Shown here: positions 25,719 through 34,757 of the stretch, piece by piece
Layout of the letters: each line of letters begins with the position of its first letter
Position numbering within the stretch: position 1 is the stretch's first letter
Assembly: GCA_900318275.1 (NCBI GenBank)
Contig: ONJY01000007.1
Coordinates: 79,739 to 143,738 of the forward strand
Source of the DNA: an uncultured Bacteroidales bacterium
Lineage (GTDB): Bacteria > Bacteroidota > Bacteroidia > Bacteroidales > P3
Direction: 5' to 3'
DNA: 64,000 nucleotides
Notes under the pieces: generated by a model
Database searches by the model: none
What the model saw: only the letters and a program-made list of their open reading frames with translations
What the model was told of the DNA's origin: nothing
Program-made: the position numbers and the translations under genes

Positions 25719-26927
25719 ATGAGAAAACTGCTTATTTTAGTTGGGTCGGAAAATCAACGCCCACTTTTTGAGCGGGCAAAGAGTTTAGGTGTTCACACTA
25801 TATTATGTGATTCAAGAACCGAAATTCCTTGCTCAAAAATTGCTGATGAGCAATGGTTTATTGATACTTGGGATGTAGAGGGAATTGTACGCAAAGCTTC
25901 AGAGGAAAATATAGACGGAATTATTACAAATTCTGAACCACGTTTTGTTGATTTGGCAGTAATAGCAAAGCGCTTAGGCTTACGCAGTTTATCCCTCGAA
26001 CAGACTGCTCTTTATAAAAACAAGTTCCTCATGCGTGAATTTTGTGTATCAAAGGGACTCCTTTCACCACGATTCAAGCACTGTTTGTCATATAAAGAGG
26101 CAGAGGAGTTTTTCGTTCAGGTAAAAAAGAAATGCATTATAAAACCATTGGATAACAGTGCTAGTCGAGGTGTGTTTTCTATTAATTCGCTAGAAGAATT
26201 AAAGGAACACTTTGATGAAAGCAAGAGTGCTTCATTAAGTGAGACACCTTCTGTTTTAATGGAAGAATATATTACAGGAACAGAGTTTACAATTGATAGT
26301 TTAAAAACATTAAAGGGTAATTATTCTTTGGCAATATCTGAGAAGAAGCATTATGCTTACAATGAAAATGTGGCCAATCAATTATTATTTGACAATGCGA
26401 ATGAACGTTTCGACTACGCAGAACTGAGAAAAGTAAATGACCAATTGGTAAATGCAACTGAAATTCCTTTTGGACTCACCCATGCTGAATATAAATTCAG
26501 TGACGGTAAATTTTATCTAATAGAGATACAGGCTCGTGGTGGTGGTAATTTCATTGCTACTGATATTGTACCTTTTATTTCGGGTGTGGATAGTTATACA
26601 GAGCAGATCAAGTGGTGTCTGGGTTTGCCTTCTCAAATAAACTATGATTATTCTTTACTCTCATCAAAATGCGCTGTTCTTTATTTCTTTGATGTTCCGG
26701 GCAAAGGAGGAATAGTTAAAAAAATTTTTGGAATAGATTTATTGGAAAGCCTAAGTAAGCAATCCAAACTTAGATATCATCTGACCTTCAAAGAAGGTGA
26801 TTTAATTGAGAAGACAAAAGATGATTCTACTCGAATAGGCTGGTATATTCTTTATGCTGAGTCACGTAAAGAACTGGATGCTTTAATGAACGAGATAGAT
26901 AAAACAGTTAAATTTGTTCTAGAATAG
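25719..26927 (+). CDS. ATP-grasp ligase
   Basis: 402-residue ATP-grasp enzyme of the carbamoyl-phosphate-synthase-like or PurK/PylC-like type, forming an amide or peptide-like bond through an acyl phosphate. The pre-ATP-grasp domain (LLILVGSENQRPLFERA) is at 4-20, KPLDNSASRGVFSI near 142-155 is the flexible lysine loop, VLMEEYITGTEFTID near 186-200, and YLIEIQARGGGNFIA near 266-280 binds metal. The likely role is joining an amino acid to a carboxyl group within the polysaccharide decoration block; substrate unknown. It is preceded by the PP-loop gene and followed 15 nt later by the RraA-family gene. Confidence 0.82.
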   Translation: MRKLLILVGSENQRPLFERAKSLGVHTILCDSRTEIPCSKIADEQWFIDTWDVEGIVRKASEENIDGIITNSEPRFVDLAVIAKRLGLRSLSLEQTALYKNKFLMREFCVSKGLLSPRFKHCLSYKEAEEFFVQVKKKCIIKPLDNSASRGVFSINSLEELKEHFDESKSASLSETPSVLMEEYITGTEFTIDSLKTLKGNYSLAISEKKHYAYNENVANQLLFDNANERFDYAELRKVNDQLVNATEIPFGLTHAEYKFSDGKFYLIEIQARGGGNFIATDIVPFISGVDSYTEQIKWCLGLPSQINYDYSLLSSKCAVLYFFDVPGKGGIVKKIFGIDLLESLSKQSKLRYHLTFKEGDLIEKTKDDSTRIGWYILYAESRKELDALMNEIDKTVKFVLE

Positions 26928-26942
26928 GTAACTATAACAATA

Positions 26943-27647
26943 ATGACAATGAATAATTATTTAGAAGAAGCCGTTAGGCTTATTGAGGCTAATAGAATTT
27001 CTACTACGGAAGTAGGTGATGTTTTGGGCAAGACTGGTCAAATTGAGGGTGTCCACCCTCTTAACCAAGGTATGTTTAAAGCGGGTGAGGTAAAATTCAT
27101 CTATGCTATAAACAATAGTAATTATGAGGTGCATCAGCAATTGGCAGAATCGGATGATATTGAAGGAAAAATCCTTTTCGTCTATAATGTTAATTGCGAC
27201 CGTTCTGTGTTTGGTGACTTAGTAAGTAAATACATTATGCTTTACAAGCGCGCCAAGGCCATTGTTATCAATGGTAAGTTACGTGATGCTCACTCTTTAA
27301 TAAAAGAAAAGTATCCAATTTGGCTTGAAGATGTAAGTCCAATTGGGTGTGTAAACAAGGTTAATGGCCCTGCTATTGACGAGACTTTATACAAAGATCT
27401 TAAAGAGAAGTATGACGGTTCTATCATGGTGTGTGATGATAGTGGCGTAGTGATGGTACCAAAGGAAAAAATTAACGAGGAGTTAATCAAGAAACTTAAC
27501 TTCATTGAATTGCAAGAGGACATTTGGTTCTATTGCGTTGATACCCTGAAAATGTCTACATTCGATACTGTATGCAAAAAGAAATATCTAGAAGAGGATA
27601 TCCTTCCTGCTGCTATGTATGAGAAATTAAAGGAATATCAAAAATAA
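26943..27647 (+). CDS. RraA-family (HMG/CHA aldolase-like) protein
   Basis: 234 residues. The RraA/dimethylmenaquinone-methyltransferase-like family is recognised from VEVGDVLGK-type start (TTEVGDVLGKTGQ), AKAIVINGKLRDAHSL near residues 99-114, PIWLEDVSPIGC and DDSGVVMVPKE. Several members are metal-dependent aldolases or oxaloacetate decarboxylases acting on 4-hydroxy-2-oxo acids; others bind RNase E. In this setting, a lyase acting on a small oxo acid is more likely. The expected substrate loop Gly-x-Arg-Asp is present as GKLRDAH. It lies between the ATP-grasp and amidohydrolase genes. Confidence 0.75.
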   Translation: MTMNNYLEEAVRLIEANRISTTEVGDVLGKTGQIEGVHPLNQGMFKAGEVKFIYAINNSNYEVHQQLAESDDIEGKILFVYNVNCDRSVFGDLVSKYIMLYKRAKAIVINGKLRDAHSLIKEKYPIWLEDVSPIGCVNKVNGPAIDETLYKDLKEKYDGSIMVCDDSGVVMVPKEKINEELIKKLNFIELQEDIWFYCVDTLKMSTFDTVCKKKYLEEDILPAAMYEKLKEYQK

Positions 27648-27663
27648 TTATTGAACCAGACCA

Positions 27664-28449
27664 ATGTTAATGGATACTTCCATAATAGATGCTCATTTGC
27701 ATTTGGACTTAAAGGAACAAAACCCTCTTACTTCCTTACTTGCAAAGATGGATGAAGAAGACATCGAAAAGTGTGTTCTTATTCTTAATATGCCAGCAGA
27801 GAGGAAAACTTTTCTAAAGGACATTCAAGTATATAATCAGAATAAAGGTAGATTTATAATATTGTCAGGGATTAACGTGCACGATGAATCTTCTATTAAT
27901 GAGTTTGAGCAGTTGATGAATCTCGATTGCACTCCTGGTATAAAAATACATCCAAGATTATTTGAGCTTACACTGGATGATATACCATGGTATATTGATT
28001 TTTGTGAAAAGTATCCAGGACTACCAATAATGATTGATTCGCTCTTCTATGGCGAAATGATAGAACATCATATTGGTGTTGAATATGGAGTTCATTTGGC
28101 TCGCCATTTTAAAGACCGCAAAATCATAATGGCTCATTCTGGAAGTCTTGATTTTCTGAAATGTATGATGGCCACACGCTATTTAAATAATGTGTACTAC
28201 GATTATTCTTTCATACAGTCTTTTTTTAAGAATACATCTTTAAGATTGGATATGGTTGAGTTTTTGAGGAGGACATCTTTCAGAATCATGTACGGTTCAG
28301 ATTATCCATCATTTAAATTGGCTGAGTGTAAAAATGATTTCGCAGCCTTAATAACAGAGGCGGGTCTAAGTGAAAAACAAACAAGAGACGTTTTGTATAA
28401 TAATGCTCTTGAAGTTTATGGTGACAGGCTGTCGTTTTTAGAAAGATAA
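27664..28449 (+). CDS. Amidohydrolase-family (TIM barrel) protein
   Basis: 261 residues, amidohydrolase 2/TatD-like TIM barrel. Metal ligands appear as IIDAHLHLD at residues 6-14 (HxH), KIHPRLFEL, MAHSGSLDFL and the late Asp in MYGSDYPSFK. Members include lactonases, decarboxylases and hydrolases of cyclic acids. It follows the RraA-family gene by 16 nt, and such lyase-hydrolase pairs occur in aromatic or oxo-acid catabolism, yet here both lie inside a glycan locus, which suggests building or trimming of an unusual acyl substituent. Either ATG 27664 or 27670 may be used. Confidence 0.75.
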   Translation: MLMDTSIIDAHLHLDLKEQNPLTSLLAKMDEEDIEKCVLILNMPAERKTFLKDIQVYNQNKGRFIILSGINVHDESSINEFEQLMNLDCTPGIKIHPRLFELTLDDIPWYIDFCEKYPGLPIMIDSLFYGEMIEHHIGVEYGVHLARHFKDRKIIMAHSGSLDFLKCMMATRYLNNVYYDYSFIQSFFKNTSLRLDMVEFLRRTSFRIMYGSDYPSFKLAECKNDFAALITEAGLSEKQTRDVLYNNALEVYGDRLSFLER

Positions 28450-28537
28450 TAATCAGTGTCATTTCTTGCCATTGTTGTTATTTTACAATAAGATTAGAAT
28501 TATTTTTTGATGAGGCTTTATTGTTTTTGAAATAAAT

Positions 28538-30310
28538 ATGGAAGATTATAGAACACATACTTGTGGTGAGTTGCGACTTGCCAATAATGGTGAAACAGTA
28601 ACGTTGGCCGGTTGGGTACAACGTACCCGCAAGATGGGTGGCATGACCTTCGTGGATATGCGAGACCGTTACGGTATCACCCAGATAGTGTTTGAAGAAA
28701 CCTCGAACCCAAAACTTTGCGAGCAAGCCAATAAGCTTGGCCGTGAGTATGTGATACAAGTGATGGGTGTTGTCAGCGAACGCACCAGCAAGAACAAGAA
28801 CCTGCCCACTGGAGATATAGAAATTATAGCCAATGGAATGAAGGTGCTGAATATTGCTCAAACACCTCCTTTCACCATCGAAGACCAGAGTGACGGTGGT
28901 GATGACCTCCGCATGAAGTACCGCTACTTGGACTTACGTCGTACGCCTGTCCGCAAAAACCTGGAGCTCCGACATCGTATGACCATGGAGGTACGTCGCT
29001 ATCTTGACAGCATGGGCTTCTTGGAGATAGAGACTCCGATGCTCATTGGCAGCACACCAGAAGGAGCGCGTGACTTCGTGGTGCCGTCGCGCATGAACCC
29101 AGGACAGTTCTATGCTCTTCCTCAGAGTCCGCAAACGTTGAAACAGCTGCTGATGGTAAGCGGGATGGATAGGTACTTCCAGATTGTAAAGTGCTTCCGC
29201 GATGAGGACTTGCGTGCCGACCGTCAGCCTGAGTTTACACAGATTGACTGTGAGATGTCATTTGTTACACAGGAGAATGTCCTCCAGACTTTTGAGGGCA
29301 TGGCCAAGCACCTTTTCAAAGAGATTCGTGGCATAGAATTGAAAGATGCTTTCCCACGTATGACATGGGCAGATGCTATGAAGTATTATGGCTCTGATAA
29401 ACCAGACACCCGCTTTGACATGAAGTTCGTGGAGTTGAAGGATGTCTTTGCCAAGGCTCCCGGATTCTCGGTGTTCGATGAAGCCAAATATATCGGTGGT
29501 ATCTGTGCCACTGGCCAGGCTGACTATACCCGCAAACAGTTAGACCAGCTGACCGACTTTGTAAAACGTCCGCAGATTGGAGCCAAGGGACTGGTCTATG
29601 CCCGTGTTTTGGATGATGGTTGCGTAAAGTCCAGCGTTGATAAATTCTATGACTCTGAGGTACTAAATGCTTTGAGGGTGAAGATGAATGCCAACCCAGG
29701 CGACCTGATTCTCATTCTCTATGGTGAGGATGCTATGAAGACTCGTAAGCAGCTTTGTGAATTACGTTTGGAGATGGGTTCACGAATGGGACTGCGTGAC
29801 AAGAACAAGTTCTCCCTGCTTTGGGTTATTGATTTTCCGATGTTTGAATGGAGCGAGGAAGAAGGTCGTTTGATGGCAACGCACCATCCCTTTACGCATC
29901 CTAAGGATGAGGATATTCCTCTGCTGGACACTGATCCCGCAGCCGTTCGTGCTGACGCGTACGACATGGTGTGCAATGGCGTTGAAGTGGGAGGTGGCAG
30001 CATACGTATTCACGACCCGGAACTACAGGATAAGATGTTCCGCGTCCTTGGCTTTACCGAGGAACGTGCGCAGGAGCAGTTTGGATTCCTAATGAATGCT
30101 TTTAAGTATGGTGCACCGCCTCATGGAGGACTGGCTTACGGCTTAGACCGTTGGGTGAGTCTGTTTGCTGGTCTTGACAGTATCCGTGACTGTATTGCCT
30201 TCCCGAAGAACAATAGCGGGCGTGATGTGATGCTTGATGCCCCTGCAAAACTTGACCAGAAGCAGTTAGATGAATTATATCTTGACATTAAACAGAAAGG
30301 CAATGAATAA
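28538..30310 (+). CDS. aspS: Aspartyl-tRNA synthetase inside the polysaccharide locus
   Basis: Complete bacterial-type class II AspRS, 590 residues, the usual length. An N-terminal OB fold ([15 protein letters not shown]) occupies residues 1-110, then the catalytic core with motif 2 [19 protein letters not shown] near 215-233, the GAD insertion in the middle, and motif 3 [10 protein letters not shown] near 530-539. All expected elements are intact, so it should charge tRNA-Asp. A housekeeping synthetase between an amidohydrolase and a FemAB-like gene is unusual. Its last 8 nt overlap the start of the FemAB-like gene (ATGAATAA), implying coupled translation. Whether this is the only aspS of the genome cannot be told here. 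Confidence 0.97.
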   Translation: MEDYRTHTCGELRLANNGETVTLAGWVQRTRKMGGMTFVDMRDRYGITQIVFEETSNPKLCEQANKLGREYVIQVMGVVSERTSKNKNLPTGDIEIIANGMKVLNIAQTPPFTIEDQSDGGDDLRMKYRYLDLRRTPVRKNLELRHRMTMEVRRYLDSMGFLEIETPMLIGSTPEGARDFVVPSRMNPGQFYALPQSPQTLKQLLMVSGMDRYFQIVKCFRDEDLRADRQPEFTQIDCEMSFVTQENVLQTFEGMAKHLFKEIRGIELKDAFPRMTWADAMKYYGSDKPDTRFDMKFVELKDVFAKAPGFSVFDEAKYIGGICATGQADYTRKQLDQLTDFVKRPQIGAKGLVYARVLDDGCVKSSVDKFYDSEVLNALRVKMNANPGDLILILYGEDAMKTRKQLCELRLEMGSRMGLRDKNKFSLLWVIDFPMFEWSEEEGRLMATHHPFTHPKDEDIPLLDTDPAAVRADAYDMVCNGVEVGGGSIRIHDPELQDKMFRVLGFTEERAQEQFGFLMNAFKYGAPPHGGLAYGLDRWVSLFAGLDSIRDCIAFPKNNSGRDVMLDAPAKLDQKQLDELYLDIKQKGNE

Positions 30311-31358
30311 AATATTGACAGGTAAATATGTGCAGGAGTGGAATGGCTTTCTGACTCAACTACCCAAGGAAAGACGTGATGTTTATTTTACCCCAGAATA
30401 CTATTCACTGTATGAAACCTACGGTGATGGTGAGGCTGTGTGTTTTGTGTATGAGAAGGATGGAGAATTGGCATTGTATCCTTTCCTGAAGAATGCCATA
30501 ACACCACTTGGGTATGAACTTGATAAGGAGTATTATGATATCCAAGGTGCATACGGCTACAATGGATTGATTGCTTCAACGGACAATAAGGAGTTTATCT
30601 CGTTATTCTGGGAGGAATTTGATGAATGGTGTCAGCAAAATAACATTGTGGCTGAGTTCATGCGCTTTCACCCAGTGATGAAGAATCATCTGTTGGGCGA
30701 AGGACACTTTAAACTTATTCATGATCGTAACACGGTGTATCTTGATTTAACTCAGAACGAAGATGATATTTTCGCAGGCTTCGATAAAGGCACTCGCCAA
30801 CATGTTCGTAAGGCAGCAAAGAGCATTGAAATACGTCCAGCAGAGCGGACGGAAGATAATGTGCAGATATTCAACCGAATCTATCATGAGAATATGGAGC
30901 ATGTGAACAGCATACCGTACCTGTTCTTCAATCTCGAGCATTTCCGTAATATGTTCAAGCAGGAGAATATCGAGTTCTTCATCGCTTGGCTGGGGGATAT
31001 ACCCATAGCCTGTTATTCAGGTTTGGTATCGGAAGAATATTATGGTAACTACTTACGTGCATCACTGACAGAATATAATAGAACTGGTGTTAATACACTG
31101 ATGTACTGGTCGATGATACAATCTGCCAAAGCACATGGTTGCCACTATGTACATTTTGGCGGTGGCACAAGTGGTGATCCAGATAATTCTCTGTTGCACT
31201 ACAAGATGAACTTCAGCAAGACCCTGTCTGAGTTCTGGATTGGTAAGAAGGTACACAATCAGGCCGTTTATGACCAGATTGTAGAACAATGGAAGACTAA
31301 CCACCCTGATAGCTATGAAGCACACAAAGTGATGCTTTTGGGGTATAGGGAGATTTAA
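30303..31358 (+). CDS. FemAB/GNAT-fold transferase coupled to aspS
   Basis: 351 residues with the two-GNAT-domain pattern of FemAB/FemX and related transferases: [18 protein letters not shown] near residues 157-174, [18 protein letters not shown] near 222-239, [17 protein letters not shown] near 263-280 and YVHFGGG near 282-288. Fem proteins move amino acids from aminoacyl-tRNA to an amine; other GNAT relatives use acyl-CoA. Because the start codon lies inside the end of aspS, aspartyl-tRNA is an attractive donor. Acceptor unknown; the next gene is a PIG-L deacetylase that would free a sugar amine. No signal peptide or membrane segment is seen, so it acts in the cytosol, before export of the lipid-linked unit. 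Confidence 0.75.
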   Translation: MNKILTGKYVQEWNGFLTQLPKERRDVYFTPEYYSLYETYGDGEAVCFVYEKDGELALYPFLKNAITPLGYELDKEYYDIQGAYGYNGLIASTDNKEFISLFWEEFDEWCQQNNIVAEFMRFHPVMKNHLLGEGHFKLIHDRNTVYLDLTQNEDDIFAGFDKGTRQHVRKAAKSIEIRPAERTEDNVQIFNRIYHENMEHVNSIPYLFFNLEHFRNMFKQENIEFFIAWLGDIPIACYSGLVSEEYYGNYLRASLTEYNRTGVNTLMYWSMIQSAKAHGCHYVHFGGGTSGDPDNSLLHYKMNFSKTLSEFWIGKKVHNQAVYDQIVEQWKTNHPDSYEAHKVMLLGYREI

Positions 31359-31406
31359 TTGAGAGTTTAGAGCAGTTTAAGCGTTCAAATTACAAATCAA
31401 TATACG

Positions 31407-32081
31407 ATGAATAAAGTATTATGTATAGCCGTTCATGCCGATGATGAGACTTTAGGTTGTGGCGGCACTATCTTAAAACATAAAGCACTAGGTGATGAAA
31501 TTCATTGGCTTTTGATAACAGGACCAACGGAGAATCACCCTTGTGACTTTACCCGAGAGCATATAGAAGAACGTGCTGAAAGAGTAAACCGTGTGGCAAA
31601 GGCATACGGTTATGATTCTTTAGAATACTTGGCGCTTCCAACTCAAATGTTGCATACTTTGGATTTGCGTGACATCATCCAGAAAATTTCAGGGGTGATA
31701 AAGCGTATTCAGCCTAATATTATATATACAATGTTCGCCAATGACGTACATAGTGACCATCGCGTGTCGTTTGATGCCGTATATAGCTGTACCAAGAGTT
31801 TCCGTTATCCATTCATTGAACGCATCTATATGATGGAAACCCTTTCTGAGACAGAGTTTGCGCTCGCAACACCTGCCAATACATTCCTTCCGAATGTATA
31901 TGTGGATATTACTGACTTTATGGAAAAGAAGCTGGAGATAATGCGGATGTATCCAACGGAGGTAATGCAAGAGCCATACCCTCGTAGTCTGAGTTCTATC
32001 AAAGCACTTGCTCGTACTCGCGGTAGCAGGGCAGGGGTGATGTACGCAGAGGCTTTTCAATTATTATATGAAAGGAGGTAA
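31407..32081 (+). CDS. PIG-L family N-deacetylase
   Basis: 224-residue zinc hydrolase of the PIG-L/LmbE family, which removes acetyl groups from N-acetylglucosaminyl compounds or related amides. The metal site is VHADDETLGCGG at residues 9-20 (usually HPDDE; here HADDE) and FANDVHSDHRVS near 110-121. In this locus it would create a free amine on an N-acetyl sugar, which could be re-acylated by the FemAB-like enzyme encoded just before. It ends 1 nt before the glycosyltransferase start, and its last codons carry the Shine-Dalgarno AGGAGG used by that gene. Confidence 0.88.
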   Translation: MNKVLCIAVHADDETLGCGGTILKHKALGDEIHWLLITGPTENHPCDFTREHIEERAERVNRVAKAYGYDSLEYLALPTQMLHTLDLRDIIQKISGVIKRIQPNIIYTMFANDVHSDHRVSFDAVYSCTKSFRYPFIERIYMMETLSETEFALATPANTFLPNVYVDITDFMEKKLEIMRMYPTEVMQEPYPRSLSSIKALARTRGSRAGVMYAEAFQLLYERR

Positions 32082-32082
32082 T

Positions 32083-33261
32083 ATGCTTTTTGTAAATCTT
32101 AATTCTAAAATTCATGGCCATCAGGCCGCATTGGCTGATGCAATGTATTCAATACTGGGTGATAATTTCTATTTTATAGAATTCGGTAGTAATAGCAGAC
32201 AGTATGGTAGCTTTAGTGGCTCATCGAAAGGGGTGGACTACTATAAAGACCGCCCATATATCCTAAAAATGTTTGAGTCGGAGGCAAACACTGAAAAAGC
32301 CAAGGAACTTATAGCGAAGGCTGATGCTGTTCGCACAGGAGGAGAACCGTTCGAACTCGTAAGAGATAGAATCAAGGAAGGCAAACTGACCTTCCGTTCT
32401 ACAGAGCGGTTCTTTAAAGGACCATTATGGAGAGATGTGTTTAGGACAAGAGCGTTATATCATTTTTTGAAATATTCTAATCCAAACTATCGAATATTGT
32501 GTCTCAGTGCTTATATGGCAAACGATCTGAGCCTATTGGGTAAAAGATATATTGATAAGTGTTACAAATTTGCATATTTTACGACGGTACCACAAATAGA
32601 CGTTGATAAGATAATCAATAATAGAAGAAAGGACAAAATACAGATAATATGGTGTGCACGCTTTATTGATTGGAAGCACCCGGAACTTCCATTAAAACTT
32701 GCTAAACGTCTGATTCAAAGCGGTAGAGATAATTTTGAAATACAGATGGTTGGTGCCAATACAACACCATTATGGCATAAAATTAGCCAGCAGGTGCAGA
32801 AAGACCATTTGGTGAATCACATAACTCTTACTGGAGGAATTCCAAATTTAGAAGTGCTGGAACGGATGCGTAATAGCCACATATTTATATTTACTTCAGA
32901 CCGTGGAGAAGGATGGGGGGCCGTGCTAAACGAAGCAATGGGTGCAGGGTGTGCATGTGTGGCTTCCAACGAAATTGGGGCAGTACCATTCCTGTTGAAA
33001 AACAATAAAAACGGCTTGATATTTAAATCATGTTCAGATGAGTCATTGTTTGAAAGAGTAGCATATCTTTATGATAATCCAGGTGTAAGGGATGAGTACG
33101 CTCGCAAAGCCTACCATACAATTACAACAGATTGGTCTGCCCAATTAGCTGCTGAGCGCCTTGTGAGTTTGTCAGAGAGCATTCTTGCTGGTCAGGAAAT
33201 TTCTTTTGAAGAAGGGCCATGCTCAAAGGCTGTTCCTTTGAAATATAAAAATATGATATAA
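32083..33261 (+). CDS. Glycosyltransferase family 4-like
   Basis: 392-residue GT-B glycosyltransferase. The C-terminal group 1 domain is clear: IIWCARFIDWKHPEL near 185-200, ITLTGGIPNLEVLERM near 247-262, and the donor site TSDRGEGWGAVLNEAMGAG near 272-290 with the EGWGxxxxEAM pattern. It adds a sugar to the lipid-linked repeat unit at the inner membrane face. ATG 32083 is chosen because AAAGGAGGTAAT directly precedes it, one of the few strong Shine-Dalgarno sites in the window; the ATG at 32068 lacks one. The next gene (flippase) overlaps by one base. Confidence 0.88.
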   Translation: MLFVNLNSKIHGHQAALADAMYSILGDNFYFIEFGSNSRQYGSFSGSSKGVDYYKDRPYILKMFESEANTEKAKELIAKADAVRTGGEPFELVRDRIKEGKLTFRSTERFFKGPLWRDVFRTRALYHFLKYSNPNYRILCLSAYMANDLSLLGKRYIDKCYKFAYFTTVPQIDVDKIINNRRKDKIQIIWCARFIDWKHPELPLKLAKRLIQSGRDNFEIQMVGANTTPLWHKISQQVQKDHLVNHITLTGGIPNLEVLERMRNSHIFIFTSDRGEGWGAVLNEAMGAGCACVASNEIGAVPFLLKNNKNGLIFKSCSDESLFERVAYLYDNPGVRDEYARKAYHTITTDWSAQLAAERLVSLSESILAGQEISFEEGPCSKAVPLKYKNMI

Positions 33262-34757
33262 TGGCAAGTTCCATAAAAAAAGGAGCAGTAATATCGTACG
33301 TCTCGATATTCCTAAATATTGCTATTTCCTTGGTGTATACGCCATGGATGATTCATAAGATAGGAGTGTCGGATTATGGATTATATAGTCTGGTGAGTGC
33401 ATTCCTGGGTTACTTTATGTTGGATTTTGGTTTGTCAGGTACTATTACGCGATTCGTGGCCAAATACCGTGCGGAGGGAAGCTTTGATAAAGTGGAAAAT
33501 ATGTTGGGGTTGACTGCGAAAGTATATTTTGTAATTGACGCTATTATTTTTCTGGTTTTGTTTATCTTGTATTTTTTTCTTGCAGGAATATTTGGGGGGC
33601 TGACAATAGAAGAGATAGAAAAACTTAAGGTACTCTACTGTATTGCTGCTGTATTTAGTGTATTGTCGTTTTTGTTCAAACCAGTGAGTGGTGCTATGAT
33701 GGCATACGAGTTTTTTGTCGAGAACAAGTTGTTGGATATGTTGGTAAGGGTTGGTACGGTGATTTTTATTGTTATAATGCTTCTTTTTAACGGAAATGTT
33801 TACCACTTAGTTTTTATTACAGGATTTGTCGGTTTTTCCGCCTCACTGCTTCGCTACATTGTTTTTGTTAGAAAATCAAAACTGAATATTAATTGGAATT
33901 TCTTTGAAAAAGCAGAACTTCTAGGACTGTTTTCTTTCTCTGTGTGGGTACTTGTTATACAATTGTCTCAAATGTTCCGTCTCAGTCTGATACCTACAGT
34001 ATTGGGTATATGTTCAAATACTACAGAAATATCTGTATTTTCAGTAGGGCGAAACTTGGAGGGCATGGTATTTAATATATCGGCTGCGTTGAATGGCTTA
34101 TTCCTTCCAACTGTGTCTAGGATGGTGCAGACAAAAGATAGAAAGAGTATTTTGGATTTAATGATTAAGGTTGGCAGAATACAACTATATATTATTTTGT
34201 TAATCTTCACGGGATTCGCTGCATTTGGTGAATTGTTCATTAATCTATGGGTGGGAGAAGCATTTCATACATCATATTATGTCTTTTTACTTCTGGTGTT
34301 TGTGAATATTATTTCATTGACACTTCAGATAGGAATGGATATGGTGTATGCAGAGAATAAAATAAAGCATATGGCCAAGAGGGTACTTGTTAGTTCTCTG
34401 ATAGGTTTGGTTTTATCTATCATAGTTGCACCAAAGTATGGAGCATTGGGATGTGCAGCTGCGACAGGGATGGCGTTGGCGCTGACCCAACTACTTTATA
34501 TTGACTTCTACCAAAGAAAAATGGGGCTTGATATGAAAATGTTTTTCAGTCAGTGTCACCTAAAAATTGTTCCGCCAGTTGCAGCATATGCAGCAGTAGG
34601 CGTCATCGCTAGCCACTACCTAAACATTAATAGTTGGTTTCTCTTGTTGCTTTCTATAGCAATATATTCCCTTGGGTTCGGTGTTTTAGTCTGGTTTTTC
34701 TTGGCTAGCGATTATGAAAAAAATATGGTATTAGGATTTCTGAAAAAGATAAAATAA
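33261..34757 (+). CDS. wzx: Wzx-type oligosaccharide flippase
   Basis: 498-residue polytopic membrane protein of the MOP superfamily (polysaccharide transporter), moving the undecaprenyl-linked repeat unit across the inner membrane. It starts with the typical amphipathic opening and first helix (YVSIFLNIAISLVYTPWMI), LSGTITRFVAKYR follows in the first loop, and 12 to 14 hydrophobic segments can be counted. TAATG junctions on both sides (one-base overlaps) tie it to the glycosyltransferase genes before and after. AT-rich, as expected for such genes. Confidence 0.9.
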   Translation: MASSIKKGAVISYVSIFLNIAISLVYTPWMIHKIGVSDYGLYSLVSAFLGYFMLDFGLSGTITRFVAKYRAEGSFDKVENMLGLTAKVYFVIDAIIFLVLFILYFFLAGIFGGLTIEEIEKLKVLYCIAAVFSVLSFLFKPVSGAMMAYEFFVENKLLDMLVRVGTVIFIVIMLLFNGNVYHLVFITGFVGFSASLLRYIVFVRKSKLNINWNFFEKAELLGLFSFSVWVLVIQLSQMFRLSLIPTVLGICSNTTEISVFSVGRNLEGMVFNISAALNGLFLPTVSRMVQTKDRKSILDLMIKVGRIQLYIILLIFTGFAAFGELFINLWVGEAFHTSYYVFLLLVFVNIISLTLQIGMDMVYAENKIKHMAKRVLVSSLIGLVLSIIVAPKYGALGCAAATGMALALTQLLYIDFYQRKMGLDMKMFFSQCHLKIVPPVAAYAAVGVIASHYLNINSWFLLLLSIAIYSLGFGVLVWFFLASDYEKNMVLGFLKKIK

